Of a stretch of 51,879 nt of DNA, positions 6,341-14,713 are shown one piece after another. The DNA lies in assembly GCA_023230455.1 (NCBI GenBank), contig JALNXH010000025.1, positions 1-51,879 of the forward strand, in the 5' to 3' direction. The notes beneath the pieces are model-generated. The model was not told the origin of the DNA, did no database searches, and saw only the letters and a list, made by a program, of their open reading frames with translations. The position numbers were made by a program, and so were the translations under genes. Origin of the DNA: Rhodocyclaceae bacterium (GTDB lineage: Bacteria; Pseudomonadota; Gammaproteobacteria; Burkholderiales; Rhodocyclaceae). Position 1 is the stretch's first letter. Every line of letters begins with the position of its first letter.

Positions 6341-7615
6341 TTACCGAGACAGGGATTTTGAGATGGAAAATATCGGCATCAGTCCCGAGCCAAAGCGGAC
6401 AATGGCTTTTTGTTGATCGAGCAACTCGCCATAGGGCAGATACCGGAAATTCAGCTCTCCGATCTTGGAAAATGCCGGTCGGCGAATCTGTTGCAAGACG
6501 TCGTTTTCGCGGCCATCCGGTGCCACCAGGAACAAGCCTTGGCATGTCCGAAGTTCATTGCCATAGGCCAAATCCAGAAGGCGGACGATGCCCGAGTAAA
6601 TGGATGTCGTATGCTCCACCTCAAAGGCTGCGATGACGTTGCCAATCGCCCTGTCCAGCCAGATCACGTCGATCATTCTCACCGACTCGGCGCCCGACAC
6701 GGCGGACAGATGGTCCGGCAACGCAGTCAGGCAACCATCGCCCAGGACACCCGTCTCGTGGGCACGGTTGCGGTCGTTGGCGGCAATCCAGACTCCAAAC
6801 CCCATCGCCAATCCGATATCGCGAAGACAGCCTTGAATCTGGGTATGGGATTGATCACCCGCCGACGCGGACGTGGCCGCTTTGGATTGCGCGGCGGATT
6901 CTTCCCGGACTCGCTCCAAGTCCTGCCGCCATGCCAGTTCGGCAGTCTCGTCACCATCAAGCGGCGGTACGGGATAACGCTTGCTGCCAACATCGAACAG
7001 CAAGCCGGCCAAGGCACCCAGATCATTGGACAGCATCTGTCGATAACGGCCATTCAGAGCGAGGGCTCCCTGCCGCATCGCCAGATAGTGATCCCAGCGA
7101 CCGAGCTTCACCTTGGCGCCGGTCAGCGCGTTATATCCGTTGACGATAGCGGTATTGAACGGCAGGACCAAGGTCGGGTGAATGAAATACAGCAGATTTG
7201 CGACCGCAGGCCCCAATCCCTTGATGGCGAGGGAGTCAATCTGGTTGATGGCCTGGAGGATAGCCTCCTCGGTATCGCAGCAATTGCAGGTATGCAGCAG
7301 GCGGGCGAAGGCTTTCTGGTTCGCGGGATGCTCGTAGATATCGGGAATCCGCAGTTTCGGCTTCCACAGGAAAGCGTGGTCTGCCCCTTTGAAGATTTGC
7401 CGCTGCTCGGCAATCGATGCCACAACCGTTTCCAGCGAGGAACCGCGATAGGCATTGCCAAAGGTGCCGGCTTCGATATCCCTGACGACTTCGGCAATGC
7501 CGCGACGGATGGAGCGAAAGTTTTTGAGACGTTCCGACCACAAAAACCAGGTCGAAAAAGTGCTGCGGGAATCATCCTTCCAACGGGTGATGAGCGTACC
7601 GATGGGGTCAGTCAT
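6341..7615 (-). CDS. Putative restriction-type nuclease: HhH-like N-terminus plus PD-(D/E)XK-like domain
   Basis: 424 aa, soluble. Residues about 125-165 contain a helix-hairpin-helix-like DNA-binding segment (SLAIKGLGPAVANLLYFIHP). The C-terminal domain begins near 258 (HTQIQGCLRDIGLAMGFGVW) and has MIDVIWLD (D316) followed by AAFEVEHTTSIYSGIVRLLD (E332, E334), a D...ExE arrangement as in BamHI-type PD-(D/E)XK nucleases. The EVEHTT block is shared with several restriction-related proteins I remember, but I cannot name the family. Three Cys at 110-113 (CNCC) may bind metal. No methyltransferase lies beside it, so it is not an ordinary R-M system. Weak ribosome site; start assumed at 7615. Confidence 0.5.
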   Translation of the reverse strand: MTDPIGTLITRWKDDSRSTFSTWFLWSERLKNFRSIRRGIAEVVRDIEAGTFGNAYRGSSLETVVASIAEQRQIFKGADHAFLWKPKLRIPDIYEHPANQKAFARLLHTCNCCDTEEAILQAINQIDSLAIKGLGPAVANLLYFIHPTLVLPFNTAIVNGYNALTGAKVKLGRWDHYLAMRQGALALNGRYRQMLSNDLGALAGLLFDVGSKRYPVPPLDGDETAELAWRQDLERVREESAAQSKAATSASAGDQSHTQIQGCLRDIGLAMGFGVWIAANDRNRAHETGVLGDGCLTALPDHLSAVSGAESVRMIDVIWLDRAIGNVIAAFEVEHTTSIYSGIVRLLDLAYGNELRTCQGLFLVAPDGRENDVLQQIRRPAFSKIGELNFRYLPYGELLDQQKAIVRFGSGLMPIFSISKSLSR

Positions 7616-7797
7616 GGCAACGGCGAATGTATGAAATTGGCAAGATTATCGATGATTCCCCACCTGCCGTATATCGCCGCAGCGAATATGGATTGCGCGA
7701 TAAGTTGTTTGCCCGGCGACTGTACTGACCCTATAGTCATTTCCCACCGCGTCGTTCGACATGCGGCGACACGAACTCTCAGGAAAGGAAATGCGTC
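7616..7797. promoter_or_regulatory. Divergent promoter region, nuclease / osmC
   Basis: 182 bp between two divergent starts. No CopR box, palindrome or clear sigma-70 hexamer pair stands out, so it is probably outside the copper regulon. Confidence 0.3.
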
Positions 7798-8319
7798 ATG
7801 ACAGGCTTTGCCCAGTTGTTCAAGGACACCCGTAGTGCATTGTCTGGAGATGAAGCTCAAGCGATAGCCCGCTTCGATGTCTCCAGCCAGGGCAAGAACG
7901 GGCTACACCGCGAAGTCAGAATTCGCGACTTCAGCGTGGAAGTCGATGAACCGCCAGCTCTCGGCGGCCAGGACAAGGCCCCCAACCCGGTCGAATACGC
8001 CTTGGCGGCGCTCGCTACCTGCCAGGAAATCACCTATCGTTTGCATGCCGATGCCTTGGGTATCCCCTTGCGCGATGTGTCGGTCAGACTCGAAGGGGAA
8101 TTGGATCTGCGCGGATTTTTCGGTGCGGCTGAAGGGGTGCGTCCGGGGTTTCGTCGGATTACTGGCGAAGTGCACTTTGATAGTTCTGCCTCCAAGGAGG
8201 AACTCGCCCGTCTCAAGGCGGTGGTCGATGCCCATTGCCCGGTGCTGGACCTGTTCAGTAACGCAACACCGGTGGAGATCGCCGTCGCCGGTCATGCCCG
8301 ATCAACGACGAATCGCTAG
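7798..8319 (+). CDS. OsmC/Ohr family peroxide-reducing protein
   Basis: 173 aa. The OsmC fold is indicated by PNPVEYALAALATCQEITYR (first catalytic Cys, C75) and AVVDAHCPVLDLFSNATPV (second Cys, C147). OsmC/Ohr proteins use this pair to reduce organic hydroperoxides. Those can rise under copper stress, which fits the location, although no CopR box precedes the gene. Start has AGGAAAGGAAA upstream. Its TAG overlaps the stop of the convergent methyltransferase gene in a CTAG palindrome. Confidence 0.87.
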   Translation: MTGFAQLFKDTRSALSGDEAQAIARFDVSSQGKNGLHREVRIRDFSVEVDEPPALGGQDKAPNPVEYALAALATCQEITYRLHADALGIPLRDVSVRLEGELDLRGFFGAAEGVRPGFRRITGEVHFDSSASKEELARLKAVVDAHCPVLDLFSNATPVEIAVAGHARSTTNR

Positions 8320-8972
8320 TTGCGTTGGCTATTCAGCAGGCCGCTCCAACGGGGCCACCACCCCGGCGTCGCCTGCGCATAGGCCCGGTAGGCGTCACCG
8401 AAAGCCTCCCGAGCCTGTTGCTCTTCCCGCTTGGCCAGTCGGACGTAGATGATTACCAGAATGGGAAACAGCGTCAGGGTGATCAAGGTCGGCCACTGGA
8501 ACAGAAATCCGATCATGACCAGAATGAAGGCAGCGTACTGAGGGTGCCGGACCCACTGGTATGGGCCGCTGCAGGCCAGCTTGCCGGCGCGCTGTGCGCG
8601 GTACAGCACCGGCCAGGCGGAGGACAGCAGCCAGAAGCCGCCCAGGATGAAGGCGCTGGAGAGCAGGTGGAACGGTCCGAAATGAGGATTGCCTTTCCAG
8701 CCGAAGATCATCTCCGGTAGATGACCCGCATCATGGGATAGCCAGTTGATGTCGGGGAAGCGTTCAGTCAGCCATCCGGACAACAGGTAGATCGTCAGCG
8801 GGAAGCCGTACATCTCGGTGAAGAGCGCGACGATGAAGGCCGAGAACATGCCCAGCGTTCGCCAGTCCTGTTTCGACTGCGGCTTGAAGAAGCTGGCGGC
8901 GAACAGAATGAAGAAGACCGAGTTGATCAGCACCAGGGGCCACAGGCCGTAATCGTAGTTCTCGGGCGTCAT
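8316..8972 (-). CDS. Isoprenylcysteine carboxyl methyltransferase (ICMT)-family membrane protein
   Basis: 218 aa from the ATG at 8972, which overlaps the DUF2933 stop as ATGA. Five or so hydrophobic segments. The diagnostic block is SGPYQWVRHPQYAAFILVMI followed by KREEQQAREAFGDAYRAYAQ, the SAM-binding C-terminal signature of the ICMT/phospholipid methyltransferase (PEMT-like) family. The bacterial substrate is unknown. The gene is repeatedly seen beside DUF2933 genes and copper ATPases, so a role in membrane modification under metal stress is possible but unproved. Last gene of the 9891-8316 operon. Confidence 0.82.
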   Translation of the reverse strand: MTPENYDYGLWPLVLINSVFFILFAASFFKPQSKQDWRTLGMFSAFIVALFTEMYGFPLTIYLLSGWLTERFPDINWLSHDAGHLPEMIFGWKGNPHFGPFHLLSSAFILGGFWLLSSAWPVLYRAQRAGKLACSGPYQWVRHPQYAAFILVMIGFLFQWPTLITLTLFPILVIIYVRLAKREEQQAREAFGDAYRAYAQATPGWWPRWSGLLNSQRN

Positions 8973-9229
8973 GGCTCGCGCTCCGTGTTCTTGTCGTTTC
9001 CACCACCATGGTGGCCGTGCTTGCCATGCATGAAGAAGTGCATCAAAGGACAGGCCAGCAGGAACAAATAGGGCAACGCTCCAAACAGGTGGGCGCGATG
9101 TTCGGTCAGCAGATAAAACAGCGCGATAGCGGCAAAGACCCACCAACCCCACGCCATCCTGCGGGCATGGCGATGATCGTGATCCGTTGTCTCCGATGCC
9201 GGTTCTTGTCGCGGTTGTTCATTGACCAT
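8969..9229 (-). CDS. DUF2933 small membrane protein
   Basis: 86 aa. An N-terminal His/Glu-rich cytoplasmic segment (TTDHDHRHARRM), two short TM helices (WGWWVFAAIALFYLLTEHRA and LPYLFLLACPLMHFFMH) and a His-rich tail (GKHGHHGGG). This is the DUF2933 pattern, with HLFGALPYLFLLACPLMH typical. Function is unknown; the His/Met/Cys content and usual neighbours point to copper. GGAG precedes the ATG. ATGA overlap with the methyltransferase gene shows translational coupling. Confidence 0.84.
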   Translation of the reverse strand: MVNEQPRQEPASETTDHDHRHARRMAWGWWVFAAIALFYLLTEHRAHLFGALPYLFLLACPLMHFFMHGKHGHHGGGNDKNTEREP

Positions 9230-9247
9230 GATTTCTCCAGGCGTTCA

Positions 9248-9583
9248 TCATCGCCGTGCGGGCGGCCGATTGCAGCAAGCTCCATCACCGCTGCGGGTGG
9301 CGTTCGACAATTCGTTGGTTTCCCCGAACTTCCACCAATCGCGCTGTAGTCGATGCCATCCACCCTTGAGCGCCAGGCCCGCGCCAGCGGTTACATTCTC
9401 AATTTGGCCCAGGGTTATCCGCCGCAGGTCATATTCGACGACCAAGTCAACGCCATTCCAACTCGACGAAATGACCCCCTGGAGCCTGGCAATCCTAATC
9501 CTGGCCTCGTCGACATTGAAGGTCGCCGACGCTGCAGGGCGCAATCCATGCCGCTTCAGGATTGGCATGGCTTCAGGGGGCAT
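9248..9583 (-). CDS. HMA-like small protein with C-terminal CC motif
   Basis: 111 aa, soluble. Residues about 15-65 (FNVDEARIRIARLQGVISSS, VDLVVEYDLRRITLGQIE) have the alternation of a ferredoxin-like heavy-metal-associated (HMA) fold, but the CxxC loop is missing. The tail (GACCNRPPARR) carries an adjacent cysteine pair instead. I have seen similar proteins in copper clusters but know no function; a chaperone passing Cu to the CopA type ATPase upstream is possible. GAGGA lies 9 bp before the ATG at 9583. It is 17 bp after the His-rich gene and 18 bp before the DUF2933 gene. Confidence 0.68.
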   Translation of the reverse strand: MPPEAMPILKRHGLRPAASATFNVDEARIRIARLQGVISSSWNGVDLVVEYDLRRITLGQIENVTAGAGLALKGGWHRLQRDWWKFGETNELSNATRSGDGACCNRPPARR

Positions 9584-9600
9584 CCGATTCGATCCTCGGC

Positions 9601-9891
9601 TTACTTGCCATCCCGGGGATGAAGATGTTTCGACTTGTCCTTATCGGCTCTCGGCTTGTCGCTTGTCGGTGTATCGGTCTTCTTGTCGGCATCGGCACTC
9701 GCGGATGCCGGCGCCATCCCGCCCTTTTCTTCCATGTGGGAGTGGGGCTTCATTTTTTTCTTGGCGGGCGTGGTGGCCTTTTCGCCTGGGGCGTCGGCAG
9801 CAGGCTTGTCGCCATCGGCCGCAAGTGCGCCGGCGGACAGGTAGACAGAAGTAGCAAGCAGCAGGCCGGCAAAGAGAGTGTGCAGTTTCAT
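9601..9891 (-). CDS. Small periplasmic His-rich protein (PHSHMEEK / HLHPRDGK family), copy 2
   Basis: 96 aa. Signal peptide MKLHTLFAGLLLATSVYLSA, cleavage after ALA. The mature chain is Lys/Asp/Ala/Pro-rich with KKMKPHSHMEEKGG in the middle and SKHLHPRDGK at the C-terminus, the same two islands as the copy at 4735-4998. The shared islands against divergent linkers suggest that they are the functional, possibly metal-binding, parts. Start supported by GGAG; an upstream frame extension to 10044 would run into copA's end and lacks a signal peptide. First gene of the 9891-8316 operon, with a perfect CopR box 91 bp upstream. Confidence 0.78.
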   Translation of the reverse strand: MKLHTLFAGLLLATSVYLSAGALAADGDKPAADAPGEKATTPAKKKMKPHSHMEEKGGMAPASASADADKKTDTPTSDKPRADKDKSKHLHPRDGK

Positions 9892-9982
9892 AATCAGGCT
9901 CCAATAGTCAGTAGAAAGGGATAAATCCGTGAGACAAGGTATAGCTTGCGCCCATCTTGCTGTCGCGGAAATGACTGCACGA

Positions 9983-9996
9983 TTACATTTTTGTAA
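9983..9996. promoter_or_regulatory. CusR/CopR-type operator, perfect palindrome, between copA and the 9891 operon
   Basis: TTACATTTTTGTAA, a perfect TTACA-N4-TGTAA inverted repeat in the 124-bp gap after copA and 91 bp before the ATG at 9891. It indicates that the 9891-8316 genes have their own promoter rather than depending on read-through from copA. Confidence 0.72.
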
Positions 9997-10015
9997 GCAT
10001 GTCGGATGTAGCCCT

Positions 10016-12331
10016 TTAAGAGGCTCGGCGCAGACGCAAGGCATTGCCTACGACGCTGACAGACGACAGGCTCATGGCCGCCGCCGCAATGATCGGCGAC
10101 AGGACCAGCCCGAAGACCGGGTACAGGATGCCGGCGGCGATGGGCACGCCGAGGGCGTTGTAGAGGAAGGCGAACATCAGGTTCTGTCGCATGTTGGCCA
10201 CCGTGGCCATCGACAACTCGCGTGCCCGAGCGATGCCCCGCAAATCGCCCTTGACCAAGGTGATCTGCGCGCTGTTCATGGCGACATCCGTTCCCGTCCC
10301 CATGGCGATGCCGACATCGGCCTTGGCCAGCGCCGGGGCATCGTTGATGCCATCGCCCGCCATTGCGACAACTCGTCCTTCCTGCTGCAGGCGCTCGACC
10401 AGTGCCAGCTTGTCCGCCGGCTTGACTTCCCCGTGCACCTCGTCGATGCCCAGTCGCTTGCCGACTGCCAGTGCGGTAGTGAGACCGTCGCCGGTAGCCA
10501 TGATGACCCGCATGCCAGCTTGCCGCAAAGCGGCCAGGGCGTCGGGCGTACTCTGCTTGACCGGATCGGAGACGGCCAGCAATCCCTGCAGCCGACCATC
10601 GGTCGCCAAGTACATGACGCTGGCGCCTTCCTGACGCAGAGCCTCGGCGGCAGTTCCAAGCTCCGCGACATCGATGCCATCCTGAGTCATCAACACTGTA
10701 TTGCCGAGCACTACGCGCCGCCCAGAGACGATACCGCGCACGCCGATGCCGCTCGATGATTCGAACTGGTCAGTTTTGTCCAGCACCAGCCCTTTCGCCC
10801 GCGCCGCCTGCACGATAGCGTCGGCCAAGGGGTGCTCACTACCCTGGTCGAGACTGGCGGCCAGACGCAGGATTTCCTCCTCCTGCCCTGCCTGAACGGC
10901 CACGGCTCGCTCAAAACTGGGTTTTCCTTCCGTCAGGGTGCCCGTCTTGTCGACGATCAGCGTATCCACTTCGCGCAGGCGCTCGATGGCTGCCGCGTCG
11001 CGGAACAGGATGCCTTGGGTGGCCGCCTTGCCGGTCGCCACCATGATCGACATCGGCGTGGCCAGGCCCAGAGCGCAGGGACAGGCGATGATCAACACCG
11101 AGACACTGTTGATCAACCCGAAGACCCAGCCCCGCTCCCCGCCGAACAGGCCCCAGGCAAAGAAGCTCAACAGCGCAATCAGCACGACGCCGACGACAAA
11201 ATAGCCCGCCACCACGTCGGCCAACCGCTGCATGGGGGCCTTGGAGCGCTGGGCCTGTGCCACCATCTGGATGATCTGCGCCAGCACGGTTTGGGAGCCG
11301 ACTTTTTCGGAGCGGATCACCAGACTGCCCGAGGTATTGAGCGTGGCGCCGATGACCTTGTCGCCTGCGTGCTTGGACACCGGTAATGGTTCGCCGGTCA
11401 GCATCGACTCATCCACCGCGCTGCCACCCTCAGTGACTTCCCCGTCCACCGGCACCTTCTCGCCGGGCCGGACCCGCAGCAGATCCCCCACATGGACATG
11501 ATTCAGGGGAACGTCTTCCTCGCTGCCGTCCGCCCTGATCCGGCGGGCGGTCTTCGGCGCCAGGCCCAGCAGAGACTTGATCGCCGCCGAGGTCTGGGAG
11601 CGGGCTCGCAATTCCAGCATCTGCCCGAGCAGCGTGAGGGAAATGATGACGGCGGCGGCCTCGTAATAGACACCAATGCGGCCGTGAGCCTGGAACGAGT
11701 CCGGAAACAGCCCAGGGGCAAAGGTGGCGACCACGCTGTAGGCGAAGGCAGCCCCGGTGCCGAGACCGATCAAGGTCCACATGTTGGGGCTGCGCAAGAC
11801 GACGGATTGCCAGCCCCGCACAAAGAAAGGCCAGCCGGCCCACAGCACGATGGGCATGCTGAGCAGCAGCTCCAACCAGGTCCGTTGGGTCGGCGACACG
11901 ACCGTCAACTGGTGTCCCAGCATGGCGAGCGCAACGACAATGATCGTCATTGGCAGGCTGTACCAGAAGCGGCGATGGAAATCCCGGTATTCGGCGTTTT
12001 CCTCGTCGTCGTCAAGCAACGGCAAAACCGGCTCCAGCGCCATGCCACATTTGGGACAAGTGCCCGGACCGGGCTGTCGCACTTCCGGATGCATCGGGCA
12101 GATGTATTCGGCTCCGACCACGGGAGCCGGTACTGGCGATGGAGCCAGATAGCGAGTGGGTTCGGCATCGAACTTGGTTTTGCACTTGGCGCTGCAAAAC
12201 CGATAGTGCAGCCCCTGATAGTGGGATGCATGGGGAGACTCTGGCTCGACCGTCATGCCGCAGACAGGATCGATAGAGGCATTGTTCAACCCATGCTGCG
12301 CTGAATCATGGTGATGCGAGTGCTGAGTCAT
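10016..12331 (-). CDS. copA: Cu(I)/Ag(I) P1B-type ATPase with YHS and heavy-metal-binding N-terminal domains
   Basis: 771 aa. N-terminus: His-rich stretch, a YHS domain (SIDPVCGMTV at 19-28; FCSAKC 45-50), then a CPMHP...CPKCGM heavy-metal-binding domain (78-97) in place of CxxC HMA domains. Eight TM segments; CPC at 417-419 in TM6, phosphorylated Asp461 in DKTGT, HP at 500-501, GDGIND near 659-664, and a TM8 MSLSSVSVVGNAL typical of Cu(I) pumps. It exports cytoplasmic Cu(I) to the periplasm. It starts 16 bp after atpG, with only AGAGAA as ribosome site, so it is probably the last gene of the N-ATPase operon. The YHS domain matches the one fused to AtpD. Confidence 0.94.
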   Translation of the reverse strand: MTQHSHHHDSAQHGLNNASIDPVCGMTVEPESPHASHYQGLHYRFCSAKCKTKFDAEPTRYLAPSPVPAPVVGAEYICPMHPEVRQPGPGTCPKCGMALEPVLPLLDDDEENAEYRDFHRRFWYSLPMTIIVVALAMLGHQLTVVSPTQRTWLELLLSMPIVLWAGWPFFVRGWQSVVLRSPNMWTLIGLGTGAAFAYSVVATFAPGLFPDSFQAHGRIGVYYEAAAVIISLTLLGQMLELRARSQTSAAIKSLLGLAPKTARRIRADGSEEDVPLNHVHVGDLLRVRPGEKVPVDGEVTEGGSAVDESMLTGEPLPVSKHAGDKVIGATLNTSGSLVIRSEKVGSQTVLAQIIQMVAQAQRSKAPMQRLADVVAGYFVVGVVLIALLSFFAWGLFGGERGWVFGLINSVSVLIIACPCALGLATPMSIMVATGKAATQGILFRDAAAIERLREVDTLIVDKTGTLTEGKPSFERAVAVQAGQEEEILRLAASLDQGSEHPLADAIVQAARAKGLVLDKTDQFESSSGIGVRGIVSGRRVVLGNTVLMTQDGIDVAELGTAAEALRQEGASVMYLATDGRLQGLLAVSDPVKQSTPDALAALRQAGMRVIMATGDGLTTALAVGKRLGIDEVHGEVKPADKLALVERLQQEGRVVAMAGDGINDAPALAKADVGIAMGTGTDVAMNSAQITLVKGDLRGIARARELSMATVANMRQNLMFAFLYNALGVPIAAGILYPVFGLVLSPIIAAAAMSLSSVSVVGNALRLRRAS

Positions 12332-12347
12332 TGCAGGATTCTCTATT

Positions 12348-13229
12348 CTAAATTTTACGGACTTTGGCGGTTTGTCGAGACCGCTGCAAGGCTTCGTTGC
12401 TCAACATGATGACCTCGATTTCCTCGGTGATTTCTTCCTGGCGCAAGAGGTTGTACTTGCGCTGCAACTCGTCGGCATTTTCTTCCATGCGCTGCATGGC
12501 GCCTTCCATGTGTTGTAGACGACGGCGGTTCTCCGCCATCAGCGAACCGAAGAACACGTCGTGCATCTGAGCCCAGAGGTAGTGACGGGCTAATTCCGCA
12601 AAGAACTTCGGAGCCGCCAAGGTCAACTGGGGTGGATAAGCGAAGCGCGGCACGACTTGTCCAGGATTCGGCGCCGGTAGGAGGGAGCGCGCGCCCACCT
12701 GACTTTCCCCTTCGCGATGAGCGTAGACTGATATGGTGAGTAGTCCGTGTTCACCCACTCGCGGCTGCAATTCACCGAGCGCATCCATAAGGCGCTGTAG
12801 CACTGGCGGTACCTCCTCGGCGACGCTGGGGCCATCGAAGGTAGCCGTTATGCGCGGCTCCCTTCCCAGTTTCGCTGCAAGCCGGCGCCCTACCACCAGC
12901 ACATCGGAAGGACTGCCCGCAGTTTGTCGCCAATGGTCGCGCAGAGCCTGTGCCAAGGATTCGTTGAAGTCGCCGCAGAATCCCCGTTGCGAGCCGATGG
13001 CGACGACTATACCCGGCGTAGCCGATTCGGAGCGATAGCCGATTTCCGGGTGGTGGGCGAGGAAGTCCGTAGCCGTACCTTCAATACTGGCCAGCACCCG
13101 GTGCTGATGGGCAAGGAAGCGGGCCAGTTTGTGGGTTTCCATGAGAGATATGTTTTTCATCGCCCCCATGATGCCGCCGATGTCTTTGAGCGTTGCCAGA
13201 TGCTTCTGGATTTGCCCGCGCTTACTCAT
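12348..13229 (-). CDS. atpG: N-ATPase gamma subunit
   Basis: 293 aa from the ATG at 13229, which overlaps the atpA stop as ATGA. Gamma forms the central stalk of F1. The N-terminal helix (MSKRGQIQKHLATLKDIGGI) and C-terminal helix (LQRKYNLLRQEEITEEIEVI) are the coiled-coil ends; the middle has the Rossmann-like GIVVAIGSQRGFCGDFN. The sequence is divergent from ordinary bacterial gamma, as in the N-type (Na+-type) ATPases found as second F-ATPase operons in Proteobacteria. Last N-ATPase gene; copA follows 16 bp later. Confidence 0.9.
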   Translation of the reverse strand: MSKRGQIQKHLATLKDIGGIMGAMKNISLMETHKLARFLAHQHRVLASIEGTATDFLAHHPEIGYRSESATPGIVVAIGSQRGFCGDFNESLAQALRDHWRQTAGSPSDVLVVGRRLAAKLGREPRITATFDGPSVAEEVPPVLQRLMDALGELQPRVGEHGLLTISVYAHREGESQVGARSLLPAPNPGQVVPRFAYPPQLTLAAPKFFAELARHYLWAQMHDVFFGSLMAENRRRLQHMEGAMQRMEENADELQRKYNLLRQEEITEEIEVIMLSNEALQRSRQTAKVRKI

Positions 13230-14713
13230 GGCACGGCCATTTCCTGCATCCATGCCGTCACTGCCTGCCGCCAATCTTCGCGACTGTCGCCGAGGGTCAG
13301 TGGCCCTTGTGCGACGCATTGGGCCAAATGGCCCAGGTAGTCGGAAATCGCGCTCGCGGCCAGGGTGTCCAACAGCCCCTCGTTATAGGCCACCATCCAG
13401 GCGAGTTGGAACTCGATGGGCAGCGGCGCCAGCCGCTCCTGCTTGAATATTTCTCTCAGCAGCCGGCCGCGACGGATTTTGGTTTCCATCGACGCTTCCA
13501 GTTGCGAACCGAAGCGGCTAAATACCTCCAGTTCAAGGAACTGGAGGTAATCGAGCTTCATGCGCCCTGCCTCCTCCTTGATGCGAGGATGTTGCGCCTT
13601 GCCGCCGATGCGCGAAACCGACTTGGTTACATCGATCGCCGGCAAGCAGCCGCTGGCGAACAGGTTCTGGTCGAGATAGATCTGGCCATCGGTGATTGAT
13701 ACCAGGTTGGTGGGAATGTAGGCCGCGATCTCGCCCTGCTCAGTTTCCACCAGCGGCAGTGCAGTCATGCTGCCGCCGCCGTGCACCGGGGCCAGACGGG
13801 TGGAACGTTCGAGCAGGCGAGCATGCAGGTAGAAAATGTCTCCGGGATAGGCTTCGCGACCTGGCGGTCGGCGCAGCAACAAAGACAGCTCACGGTAAGT
13901 ACGAGCGTGGGTGGTTAGATCGTCGTAGACCACCAGCGTATCCTTCCCTTGCCACATCCAGCCCTCGGCCACGGCGCAACCAGCAAAGGGCGCCAGATAC
14001 TTGAGGCCGGGCATGGCGGTGGCCTCGGCCACGACGACGGTCGTATGAGCGAGAGCACCGGATTCGCGCAACACGTCGAGGCTGTTGATGACACTGGAAC
14101 GCTTCTGCCCGATGGCGACATATACGCAATAGACGTTCTTCCCCCGCTGGTTGATGACGGTATCGAGTGCCAGCGAACTCTTGCCGACGCCGTTGTCACC
14201 GATGATCAACTGACGCTGACCGCGGCCGACAGGAATTACGGTGTCGATGATCTTATTGCCGGTGTAGAGCGGTTGGTCAACGAAGTCCCGCGCTAGGATG
14301 GGCGGCGACAGCACGTCCAGTTCGCGGCGTCCATCACATGCTGGGGCGGTACCGCCGTCGAGTGGTCCACCAAGAGGATCGATGACTCGGCCCAGTAAGG
14401 CGTCGCCGACACCGATCCCGAGACGTTCGTCAGAGCGATAAGCCAGTGCGCCGGCACTCAAGGCCGCGCTCTGCTGCAGAAGAATCGCACCCAGCAGTTC
14501 CTCTTCGAGATGGAAAACCAGTGCCCGGCTACCGTCTTCCAAGTTCAGAATCTCATCCATGGCGGCCGATGGCAAGCCTTTGATCCAGGCAATACCGTCG
14601 CCAATCGAAATAACCCGTCCTTGTTCAGTCATTCGCAACCCGAATTGATAGCGGGTTAACCAGTCCGATGCGTCGGCGTGAGGAATCGTCAGACTAGCGC
14701 TTGGCGTCGGCAT
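13226..14713 (-). CDS. atpA: N-ATPase alpha subunit
   Basis: 495 aa from the ATG at 14713 (GAGG 9 bp upstream). A TTG at 14728 is possible but would enlarge the overlap with atpF. Non-catalytic nucleotide-binding subunit of F1. The P-loop is GDNGVGKSS (about 172-180), an N-ATPase variant of the usual GDRQTGKT; VGRGQRQLIIGDNGVG and YVAIGQKRSSV follow the alpha pattern, and SVSRIGGKAQHP is the alpha arginine-finger block. It overlaps atpF by 20 bp and atpG by 4. Confidence 0.93.
   Translation of the reverse strand: MPTPSASLTIPHADASDWLTRYQFGLRMTEQGRVISIGDGIAWIKGLPSAAMDEILNLEDGSRALVFHLEEELLGAILLQQSAALSAGALAYRSDERLGIGVGDALLGRVIDPLGGPLDGGTAPACDGRRELDVLSPPILARDFVDQPLYTGNKIIDTVIPVGRGQRQLIIGDNGVGKSSLALDTVINQRGKNVYCVYVAIGQKRSSVINSLDVLRESGALAHTTVVVAEATAMPGLKYLAPFAGCAVAEGWMWQGKDTLVVYDDLTTHARTYRELSLLLRRPPGREAYPGDIFYLHARLLERSTRLAPVHGGGSMTALPLVETEQGEIAAYIPTNLVSITDGQIYLDQNLFASGCLPAIDVTKSVSRIGGKAQHPRIKEEAGRMKLDYLQFLELEVFSRFGSQLEASMETKIRRGRLLREIFKQERLAPLPIEFQLAWMVAYNEGLLDTLAASAISDYLGHLAQCVAQGPLTLGDSREDWRQAVTAWMQEMAVP

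Noticed and set aside
6410..7801. 463-aa plus-strand open frame antisense to the putative nuclease
   Set aside because: No recognisable motif, whereas the minus frame has coherent HhH-like and D...ExE segments and normal codon pattern.
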